DNA of 64,000 nt from Heloderma charlesbogerti (lineage: Eukaryota; Chordata; Lepidosauria; Squamata; Helodermatidae). The DNA is taken from NCBI GenBank assembly GCA_026122225.1, contig JANEZZ010002665.1:310001-374000 (forward strand), in the 5' to 3' direction. How positions within the stretch are numbered: the stretch's first letter is position 1; every line of letters starts with the position of its first letter. Of this stretch, positions 20,926 to 30,500 are shown piece after piece. The notes beneath the pieces were generated by a model. That model saw only the letters and a program-made list of their open reading frames with translations, did not search any database and was not told where the DNA came from. The translations under genes and the position numbers were made by a program.

Positions 20926-20996
20926 CATGGATGAACAGCCATCTGGTCTGTGTTCTTTAGCTTGAGCATATTCTGGCCCCTCACATCAGCTTGGAC

Positions 20997-21113
20997 AGCC
21001 TTCCCCAACCTGGTGCTTCCAGATGTTTTGCACTACCAACTCCTAGCATTCCTGACCATTGGCCATACTAGCTGGAGCTGACGGTAGTTGAAGTACAAAA
21101 CACCTGGGGAAAG
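20997..21113. repeat. Family A MITE, diverged
   Basis: CAGCCTTCCCCAACCTGGTG at the left, with a decayed right arm. Confidence 0.65.
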
Positions 21114-21171
21114 AGGAGCTAGGAGGTTTAGCAGAAGGAAACGCAAGTGCCTGAGTCCATGAACATCTCAT

Positions 21172-21303
21172 CAGGGTTAGGCACCTGGTACCCTCTACAT
21201 GTCGTGATATGCAACTCTCATAATCCCTGAGCATTGGGCATGCTGTCTGGGGGCTTATGGGAGTTGTCCAAAACATATGGAGGCACCAGGTTGCCTACCA
21301 CTG
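21172..21303. repeat. Family A MITE, diverged
   Basis: CACCTGGTACCCTCTACATG ... TGGGAGTTGTCC ... GGCACCAGGTTGCCTACC. Confidence 0.6.
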
Positions 21304-21809
21304 TCTTAAGCTATATTCATTTGTCCCTCCCAATAGACTGTCAAAAGTTTTTGCAATATTATCCCAATCAGGTTCTGCCTTAATTGAGCTTTGGCTTCTC
21401 TTTTTTTTAAGAATATCTCGTCAAGTATGAGCCATAAATGCTTTCTTTTTAAGAAGCTGTAGACTTCTGATTCAAAATGCCTAACTAACACATTTGGGGA
21501 CTTGGGGTGGTCCTTCCTAATGCATATCAAGATTTTTGTCATCTGCCCCCCCCCCATCTGAAAGGTGGCTTAAAAATCCATTAAATAAAACAAATTGGGC
21601 AGCACTTAAGTGGTGTTTAAGCATAGCACTTGCCCTCTAGCCTTCTTTCAGATCTTGTTTGAAACCTAGCTAAGAACCACAACACGGAGGCAGGTAAGCA
21701 TCTTTCTGGTAACAATTATGCAATTTTAAAAAATTAATGGAGCAATTCTCCCTGCTCTTTGCGCAACACCTTATGCCTTTGAGACCCGGTGTTTGCTACT
21801 CTAGCTCTA

Positions 21810-21929
21810 GTGCAGCCTCCCCCAATCTGCCCCCCCACCAGATGTGTCAGACTACAATGTCCATCATGCCCCAGCTGTGCTTAGCCCAACACATCTGGAG
21901 GGGAGGCTGGTTTGGGGAAGGCTGCATTA
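21810..21929. repeat. Family A MITE
   Basis: GCAGCCTCCCCCAATCTGCC at the left and TTTGGGGAAGGCTGC at the right, with a shortened right arm. Confidence 0.65.
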
Positions 21930-22830
21930 GAGAGCAATTTACAGCTGCCTATGTATGCTTGTCACTGTTCTTTGGTCCACACACTGTGTGCCTTCAAAAA
22001 ACTGAAACAAGGGGCTTGGCTTGACTTGGGAATGCGAACCATTGGGTGGCGTTAGCAGCTTGATATCTTTCTGCACCAACCAAGTCTTCTGTTAGTGTTT
22101 TCAGGTTTTTAAAAAAAACATGTACACTGAGCTCTAATCTGTATAAAACTATTTTATGATGTCTTCTTGTGTCTTATTTGCTTCATTGGCAGTAACATTC
22201 CTTGCTGTGGAACAGACCAAGGCTATTTTTCTCCTAGGTCAAATTATATAATATAAGTTTCCTGGATTCTTGTTTTTTCCTGCCACCTTTGTCTGTTTTC
22301 TCCCTCTGAAACTTTCTTTCGGGCTTCTGGAGAGCTACTTAAAATTCTGTTGACCAGAGGCGTATCCTGGAATGAAAATGACGGGGGAAGTGTAATGCAA
22401 GAGTTACACTGGGGAAGGTGGCGAAATACTTTTAAATCCTTCAGCGTATGCAAGTTTCCAAACACAGATTTGTTTACAAGCGCCCCCCCCCCCCCGTTTT
22501 TAAAGGGATTTTAACTTACTGCAATACACAATGCCTGAGTTGGATCACTGATCTGTCTAGCCCAGGGATATTGAATTCTGAATTCGATCTTGGAGAAGGT
22601 GTTGGGGGCTGCCTTCCAGTGGTGGGCAGGATTGAAGTCAAAAGGGGGCGAGGCTGAAATAATGCATATTTTAGCTTTTAAAGCTCTTACTGTCAGTAAC
22701 GAAGCCTTAGAAGTATCCAACCTTTTAGAACTGGGAAAACGTCTGAATAAAAGCCAGGAAACCACCAAAGGTTTGGTGGGGCCAGGAGAAGGGGGCATGG
22801 CCTTTTGGGGAACCTTAGAGGGCTGAAATT

Positions 22831-23400
22831 ATTTAATGTATTTATTTATTACATTTCTGTACCACCCCATAGCCGAAGCTCTCTGGGCAGTTTACAAAAG
22901 TTAAAACATTAAAATACAATATAAAAGGTTTAAAAGCCATTTGCATAAAAGCATACGGACAATATATGCAAACAATATAAAACTAAAAACAACTTTGAAC
23001 TAAAGACAATTTAACAAAAAAATAAAAATCCAACAATAAAACAACACAGCTTAAAAATGGTATACGAAAGTCAGCAAAAGGAACAAGAGTTCGAAAAAAG
23101 CAAGGCCTGCTGGAAGAATAGAGTAACGCCTGCTTGGAAATCTTCAAGGCGGTCAGCGGGCACATTTCAACCGGCAGGTCATTTCACAACTGAGGGGTGG
23201 AAAAGGAGAAGGTCCTCTTGCATGTGGCTGCCGGTCTCACAGGTAGCCACAGCAGAGAGCCCTCAGAGGACTTTAGGTGGCAGACTGGGACATAGGGCAG
23301 AAGGTGCTCCCTACGGTACCTTGGACCTAGACCACGTAAGGCTTTAAAGGTAAGAACCAGCACTCCATATTTTGAATCTGACCCCTGGACCTTGGGTTCT
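22831..23400 (-). repeat. L2-like LINE 3' fragment, antisense
   Basis: The minus strand encodes an RTFSFSTPQL..NDLPVEM segment ending near 23010, the C-terminal RT tail of L2/CR1-clade LINEs, then an AT-rich end with TATTTATTTATT at the + strand start. Decayed. Confidence 0.6.
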
Positions 23401-24489
23401 GCACCCTGGTCTAGCCTGCTGTTAACTACTCTTGACTGGCAGCGGCCCCCCAGAGTTGTGGCCATGGTGGCTCTTCCGCAGCCCTCCCAAAGAGCTTTTC
23501 CTTGTCATCCCTTTTTCAATTGGAGAAGCTGTGAATTGGGCATAGGCCCTGTCAGCCTTCATCACATGAAGTTCCTGTACCTCATTTTTTTTTCAGGTCC
23601 AGCATCTATTGCCAGCCAGCTCCTTACTGGCTACTTCGGTGCGACCCAGCCTGTCTTTTTTTTCTCTTTATTTCCCTTGGTGTGCTACAAGTAGACCAGA
23701 TGTTCTCCCACTCAAGCTAAGTGACTTGTTAAGGCAAAAAATCCTTGTGCCCTCATCTGATGGAAAAGGATATCCGGTGTCCAGTTCGTTTTGAACGCCC
23801 ATCTCATCCGTTCTTCCACAGAGCTTGTGCTGCGTCGGTTGTGCTGTGTCAGTTGTAAGCCAGTTCAGAGAAGGCCAGTATCGATAAGCATGGAAGGAAA
23901 AGGCCATTGTGGCTCAAAGCCCTGAAATCTGCAGAAGCAGCTTATTGTAACCTACAGCAACCAGGCTGCCTCTTCCTGGATGCGCTGCCTTTCCCACCTG
24001 CCTTCTTTTTCCAGCCTCTTAACAGGCCAGAGCCAAAACCAAATCAATTACTCTTTACACTTGTCAAAGCTGCAAAATGGGCTATATATGACTCAAGTTT
24101 ATTGACCGGTTCTTTGTTCCCATGGGAGGTAATGAGGATGGAATTGGCTCAGTATGCCACATGGCTGGCTGGCTGGCTATGGTGGGATCTCTAGTCCCAT
24201 ACCCTCTGGAGGGAGCCAGGTTGGGGAAGGCTTGTGCTAGGATATTAATATAAGGGGTGCTCACCATTGTTTGGATTGTTTGCGGGAAAGGTAGCCTCTG
24301 CATTTGCTCAGACACACTCTACGTTATGGGTTCCTATATTTTAGGGCTGCGACCCTGGCTGCAAGAAAGGAGGGCTGGCTTCACACCTACTTGCCTCAAG
24401 TCTTGCTTGCCTCTTATCAACCTGCTCGGTCATGGAGGTCATCAGGTGGGATGTGCCTGGTGGTTCCAGAATGGACGTATGGCCTGACT

Positions 24490-24765
24490 AGAGTCCACCC
24501 AGAGAACAGCCTTCAGTGTGGTGGCCCCTCTCTATGGAATTCCCTGCCTCGAGGTCAGGCAGGCACCAGCACTGCTGTTTTTGGCGCCTGCTGAAAACCT
24601 CTTTATTTCAAGAAGCCTTCCTTGACTGACCTGCCACGTTTTTTTTATTGCTATTCTGTTTTTTTTTTTAAGTTTCAGTATGGTGTTCTATTTTATCTTT
24701 TATTGTCTACTGCTCCACGATCTGTTTAGATGTGGGGCAGTATATAAATATCATGAATGAATAAG
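24490..24765 (+). repeat. L2-like LINE 3' fragment, sense
   Basis: CAGTGTGGTGGCCCCTCTCT ... AAACCTCTTTATTTCAAGAA corresponds to the same RT tail on the + strand. It is followed by GGGGCAGTATATAAATATC and a TGAATGAATA end. Confidence 0.6.
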
Positions 24766-25047
24766 TATCCTACTTACTGTTCTTGGCTGTCTGGTCGTAC
24801 TAGAATAAACTCTTTCCTTCTCAGCTGGAACAGCAGCTTCTGTTACTCCTGTGTAGGATGTACATTAGCTGGATGGAGAGGGGGTTGGGGGAGGAATAAT
24901 ACTCTCTCAAGACATTGGCTTGGATCGACATGTAGTTATGCTTAGAGTAAACCCATTGCAATCAATGGCGAAATTTATTTATTAACTCAAGCTCCACTGA
25001 TTTCATTGGGTCTGTTCTAAGCATAATTTGGGTCCAACCCATTATTT

Positions 25048-25182
25048 CAGGGGTAGACAACCTGATGCTGTCCATATTTTTGGACTACAACTCCCATAAT
25101 CCCTTACCATTGGCCATGGAGGCTGGGGTTTATGGGAGTTGTAGTCCCAAATATCTGGAGGGTGGCCGGTTGCCTCCCCCTG
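25048..25182. mobile_element. Fold-back hAT-like MITE with perfect 8-bp target duplication
   Basis: 135-bp palindrome, CAGGGGTAGACAACC to GGTTGCCTCCCCCTG, with GGACTACAACTCCCATAATC and its inverse. Both flanks read CATTATTT (25040-25047 and 25183-25190). This is the cleanest evidence in the window that the family moves as a hAT-type element. Confidence 0.9.
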
Positions 25183-25345
25183 CATTATTTTCATTATTAC
25201 ATTTTTATCCTATCCTTTCTCTAACCTAAAGTGTTAAGCCTTGTTGAGCCGAAGGGCTGAATTCCATTTTTGAGAAGCTCTTGGGGGCTGCATTCCAGTG
25301 GTGGGAGGCCAAAATGCCAGCAATACCAGCATCTTAAAAATGCAA

Positions 25346-25348
<3 letters not shown>

Positions 25349-25383
<35 letters not shown>
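25349..25383 (+). repeat. (GT)n microsatellite
   Basis: About 17 uninterrupted GT units. Confidence 0.95.
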
Positions 25384-25386
<3 letters not shown>

Positions 25387-25514
25387 AAATGGTGATAGGG
25401 CTACGTAACTTCATTTTGCCTTGAAAAGAAATTGAAAACAAAACACACCAAGAAATTACAAAGAGGAAATTACAGGCGATGGAGATCACCGTCACTCTGG
25501 GAGCACAAAGAATT

Positions 25515-25965
25515 CCAAGTTGCTTATCTAGGAGGAAGCCCCACTGAATTTGATGGGTCTTATTTCTAAGTAGACATCTGTAGGATTGCACTATGAGGCA
25601 GCAGTACTAAGCACACTTACATTAGCTGAGAGTAAGCCCAATTGAATTCAGTGAGGTTTACTAGAAGATTGCATTGTAAAGCTCACATTATCCCCAACAG
25701 TGTCATTCATTAGTACATAAAGGACCCTCAAAAGTGTGTGGTGCATGTGTAGAGTACAGGAGGACAGATACCTGCCCCCAGGAGCTTACAATTTAAAAAT
25801 ATATGCTGCCTTACAGTACAATCCAGTAGGTCCACAGAAGAAAGAGTGCATTTTTATTAGATTCGTACCCCCCTCTGAACCAAGAAAATGGCACTCAAGG
25901 TGGCCTATTGAATTCAGTGGGATTTACTCACAGGTAAATGTGTGTTCAGGTGTGCAGCCTTAAGC
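25515..25965. repeat. Cluster of short CCCAATTGAATTCAGTG-type repeats
   Basis: Three or four pieces with AAGCCC(A/C)ATTGAATTCAGTGG(G/A) cores, such as AGTAAGCCCAATTGAATTCA at about 25631 and CCTATTGAATTCAGTGGGAT at about 25903. They are common in squamate genomes. The family was not identified. Confidence 0.5.
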
Positions 25966-26240
25966 TCCATGGAGGAAAGATGGGCATAAAGGTAATTAAA
26001 TTAAATAATTGGTTTTTAAATTGCTGCTCTTTTTAAAAAATAAAACATTGTCCTATTTAATTGTATTATTGTCATTGTTCTTAGCTGCCTTGGGTGCTTT
26101 ATGTAGAAAGACAGGATAGAAATGGAAATAAATACACATGGAAATGAATTCCCACCTGCCCCCCTCACAGAATCGCATTTTAGATCACACACAAATGGCA
26201 AAGATTTGTGTGTAACAAAATCCCATAATATAGTGTAATA

Positions 26241-26877
26241 GCTTCTTATTAGGCCACATGGCCTAATGAAGTCTGTGCATATAGGCAAATCCATATTAGT
26301 GTAATACCTTTATGCGAACATTAGTTATTGGGCGGACTAGAAATGTAATAAATAAAATGAGGCTGGGCTTATAAAGCTATTTTACTAATATGGATTAGCA
26401 TATTTTAAAGTGTCTACCTGCTTCCTGGAAGTTAACAGATGGTCAGTGCAAATGGATTTTCTGCACCCTTCTTACAACTAAAATACCGATAGTGAAACAC
26501 TGGAAGGATAAATGTTCATGTCTTCTAATACAGTGGATCGGAGACTTTACAACGCTTTCAACATTTAATTGGTGTATAGGCGCTACCTGCGAATGGATAC
26601 ATTTGGATATTTGGTCTGCTTTTTTTGAAGTTTATAGTTGTAAGAAACATATATTTTCATATATATATATATATCCGCGCGTGCACACACATACACTCTC
26701 TCTCTCTCCATATGTATGCGCTGAAATGGATATATACAAATCTACGTAGCCACATTTCTTTTCTTTCTTTTTTCTTGTGTTGACATCTTATAAGAAATAG
26801 CACATTTAAAAATAAAAATATGGATTTGCATATGACTACATGCTGAGACTTCATTAGGCCAAGTGGCCTAATAAAAA
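26241..26877. mobile_element. Putative DNA transposon with ~58-bp inverted repeats
   Basis: The left arm 26241-26298 (TTATTAGGCCACATGGCCTA, then AAATCCATATTAG) is the near-exact inverse complement of 26818-26877. The inner 520 bases are AT-rich with no transposase. Each arm also contains an inner palindrome TTAGGCCA..TGGCCTAA. No target duplication could be assigned with confidence. Confidence 0.55.
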
Positions 26878-27513
26878 GTCCTGACCCTAATATGAATTTG
26901 GGCGGGAGGGGGTTGATTGTAAGCTGTGTGGGGCAAAGACTTCACTCTCTGTGTATAATATATATATACATGTGTGTATATACACACACATATCTATATA
27001 TTATACAGAGCAGGCCTGTAGCGAAGGGGGGGCTGCCCCCACTAAATTTTCTCTGCCTCCCTAATTTTTTTTTTTACAAACTAATAAAATGTAAAAATAA
27101 TTTACAAATTTGTCTTTAAAAAGTCTGGTAGCCAGATAAACGCCCCCCACCTCTGAACTGTTAGGCTGGCGACCGGCCTGACACAGAGGGCCAAGTCTCT
27201 GCCCCGCACAGCTCGCAATCAAAAATTCAATCAATCAATCAAGTCGAAGTCGCCTGGGGGCGGCCAGGGGGCGCTGCCGTCGCTCAAGGTAGTGGCGCTC
27301 TGGGATTTCCCTGCCACCACACTTCCTCATCTCGATGGTTTCCTCCGTCCTACCTGTGCGAAGTCCATGAAGCTTTTCTCTCTCTCGCTCCGTGACCGGA
27401 AGGGGAGAGCGCGCGCGCCGAGGGCTGCGGAAGCGGGAGGAAGGGCGCTCTAGCCCTCCCCGTCTCCATGGCCTAGCGCGCAGCCGGCCTAGGAGGGCTG
27501 ACGTTGGACAACA

Positions 27514-27524
27514 AAGATGGCGGC
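27514..27524 (+). promoter_or_regulatory. YY1-like site overlapping the GOSR1 start codon
   Basis: AAGATGGCGGC matches the strong YY1 consensus. In many CpG-island genes this element sits just downstream of the transcription start and includes the ATG, as it does here. Confidence 0.6.
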
Positions 27525-27553
27525 AACGGGGGGCAGCAGCAACTACTGGGAGG
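27517..27553 (+). CDS. GOSR1: GOSR1 exon 1
   Basis: ATG GCG GCA ACG ... TAC TGG GAG G, then donor GTGAGTG at 27554. Encodes [12 protein letters not shown]; the Asp codon is split with exon 2. Confidence 0.93.
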
Positions 27554-30500
27554 GTGAGTGGACGTGGGGAGGGGAGAAGAAGCAGGGAGAGGGTGGCCTG
27601 GGCGGGAGGCAGCCTGTCTGAGAGGCGGGCCAAGGCCTGGGAAGGAGGGGGCACCAGAGGACGGCCTAATTGGGCGGGGGGCTCAGCTAAGGTTGCCAAG
27701 GAATGGGACTGAGGAGGGGGGATCAAGGGGGTGAAGGTGTCGAGGGCCTCGAGTCTAGGGTAGGGTAGGGTAGGGTAGGGTAGGGTGGGGTGGGGTGGGA
27801 TGGGAGAGGGGGTGGGGGGAGCTGAGGTTTGTGAAGGAGGGGTCTGAGGAAGGGGGGCTGGCTCTGTGAGGGGGGCTGATGCTTGGGAAGGGCGGAGGCG
27901 GGGGTCTCTTCGGGAAGATAAGGAGGCAGTTCTTCAGCTAGAGCAGACTTCTTCCAAGCAGGAGACTTCCAGGTATGTGGGACTACAGCCCCCATCGTCT
28001 CCCAGCTAGTATGGCAAGCAGGAGCATTGCAGAGGTGTGGGACTGCAGCTCCCATCGCCCCCAGCTAGCACAGCAAGCGGGGGCCTTCCAGATGTGTGGA
28101 ATGGCAACTCCCATCATCCCCGAGCTAGCAGTGCAAATGGAGGCCTTCCAGATATGTGGGACTGAAACTCCCAATGTCCCCCAGAATGCTTGGCTGTTGG
28201 CTATTGGCCATGCTGGTTGGGGAAGGATGGGAGTTGTAGTCCAACACATTTGGAAGGCACCAGGAGGATCCATTTAGCAGTCACGATGACTCGATGTTGA
28301 TAGCAGGTAAGGAGCACAGAGGTGGAAGAATGGGAGTTGAGCGTTGTCAGGGGGTGTCATTTGGGCTGGTAGCAGCTGTAGGAGACAAGGAATTCTGTGC
28401 AGGTGCATGAGTTGGGCTGACAGAAGAGGGATGGATGTCCCCCTCTCACATCTCCCAGCCTGCTTGGTTACTATGTTGTCTGAGAAGGAAGGGAAACATA
28501 GGAAGCTGCCTTATTCTCAGTCAGTTGGTCCATCTAGGCCAGTATTGTCAACACTGACTGGCAGCAGCGGTTCTCCAGGGTTTCAGGCAGAAGTTTTTCC
28601 AGCCCTACCTGGAGATGCCAGGGATTGAACCTGGGACTTTCTGCATGCAAAGCAGGGGCTCTGCCACTGAGCCACGGCCCCTCTGGTCCCACTCCATCCT
28701 CATTCTGCCACCGCAGTGGTGAGATTTTTTCTGTGTAGTCTGCTGAGGCAAGAGTCCTGGGTTTCTGTACTGGATGTGGAGGAGGGGGCTTCCTCCCAGC
28801 AGGCTTGTACAAAATGTTTTAGCACGCTATTATTTACAAGGCTAGTTTAACTTAAGGGGGCCATAGCACCTAGAAGCAGCATGTGTATAGGGCAGGGGTG
28901 CAGAACCTGAAGGCCATACCCCCTCTTCCTGGCTTCACTGCCTTTTTCCCAACTGCTGATTGCTTGGTGGTGGTTTCATGGCTTTTGCATGTCCCCCCTC
29001 CCCATTCTAAATGGTTGAAATGCCTCTCTTAAGCCTTAGATACTGGCAGTAAGAGCTTCAAGCTAAAATAAGCTGCTACTTTGGGGTTTGGCCCCTTTTG
29101 CCATGCCCCACCAGTGGAATGTGGCCTCCGAGAGCTTCTCTGAAACGAAATTCACCCCTCAGGCTGAAAGTGGTTCAACACCCCTGGTATTGGGGGTATA
29201 ATATTACAAGCGGAGGGAGAGGGCAAAGGGAGGGTTGTAAAAGGGTGTGGTGAAGGAAAGTCTGTTGACAGCCGTCAGCCACGATAGCTACATGGAATAT
29301 CTGTGTACAAATAGGCGGTCTCTCTCGGAGTCCCACATGCTTGAGACAAACCATAGGGCGAGCGCTGTCACCTTCATTCTCAGCTTGTTGACTTTCCCGG
29401 AAGGTCTGTCAAAGACAGGATGGGACTTTGGTCTGATCCAGGGAAGCTCCTCTGATACTCGAGGGTGGTGGGTGGCATCTTAGCTGGGGGCAGATCCTGC
29501 AAAGCGCAGTGCTCGAGGTGTCAGAAGGGTGAGAGTCCAGCCTGTGAGGCTGTTCCCCATGGGGACACCCCCCCTTTCCCAAACCAGCCCCCCACCCCTC
29601 CAGATTCTGCTGGCACCTCTGCAAGCCCCTTCTGGATGTGCTGGCTGAGAAGGCTTTGCCTGCTGCTTGTCTTCCCTGAACTACCTGCCTTCCCCATTTG
29701 CTGCTTGTCTTCTACCATAGAGCTACCTGCCTTTCCCGTTTCTCAGCTCTGCCACCTAGAGCTAGGGATCGGTGGAACGCTTACCTCTGGGTCCGGGGGC
29801 AGTGTCCGCAGGCGGGGGAGGTGATCTGTCGCTCCCCTCCGGAATCCTAGCCGGCCAGCTCCGCTCTGCAGCGATTCTGCGGACCTGCCAGCTGGCTCCA
29901 GAACGCCAGCGATACAGCCACCATTGATTGCCGTATCACTGGCTGGGCGGATTGACTGCGGCCGCAAATGGCGTCCACTACGCCATTTGCAGCCGTAAAG
30001 ATCTCAGTTTAAGCTTTAGCTTAAACTGAGACCTTTACAGCTGCAAATGGTGTAGTGGATGCCATTTGCATCCGCAGTCAATCTGCCCAGCCAGCGATAC
30101 GGCAATGGTGGCCGTATTGCTGGTGCTCCTGAGCCGGCCAGTGAGGATTCCTCCAGGAGGCGGAGGTAAGTCTTTTGATCCTCCACAGACTCTGGGGGGC
30201 CAGATTTTTTTGAATCCGGCCTCACTGGGGTCCGTGGAGGATTTCTCCCCCATCCCTACCTAGCGCCCTTTTAACTGGAGACACCAAGGATTGGACCTGA
30301 GGCCTTCTCTGTGCAAAGCCTTCCCTCTGGGCCACAACTTCCATTATTTTTACATAGCGCCATGAAGGAAAGCCCTCTACAAAACATCAAAGCACAGATT
30401 TTTCCCGCACTTCAGGCGTTCCACTTTGAAATTCCTGAACTGGAATGCCTCCTTTTTGTTGAATTATACGAGGCAGCCTTCCCCCACCCTTTTGCCCTCC

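Larger units (their letters stand above)
18641..27239. other. CPD-GOSR1 intergenic region, transposon remnants only
   Basis: About 8.6 kb without a convincing gene. The recognised content is the hAT, MITE and LINE entries listed separately, plus a (GT)n at about 25349-25383, AT-rich microsatellites at about 26661-26674 and 26959-27003, and a run of ATCA units at 27224-27241. Confidence 0.8.
27240..27720 (+). promoter_or_regulatory. GOSR1: GOSR1 CpG-island promoter
   Basis: A GC- and CpG-dense stretch around the first exon without a clear TATA box, typical of a housekeeping vertebrate promoter. Motif matches are CACTTCCTC (27320-27328) and ACCGGAAG (27395-27402) for ETS factors, GGGATTTCCC (27302-27311) for the kappaB consensus, and AAGATGGCGGC over the start codon for YY1. 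These are sequence matches only. Confidence 0.75.

Noticed and set aside
27235..27726. 163-codon open frame antisense to GOSR1 exon 1
   Set aside because: The CpG island is GC-rich and poor in stop codons. The frame is Pro/Arg-rich and unlike known proteins, with no sign of a divergent gene.
27755..27790. Interstitial telomere sequence
   Set aside because: The unit is TAGGG (5 bases), not TTAGGG, and it grades into TGGGG.
27965..28203. Regularly spaced 60-bp repeats that might suggest a CRISPR array
   Set aside because: The repeats are contiguous, without unique spacers, derive from a MITE arm, and sit in a vertebrate intron.
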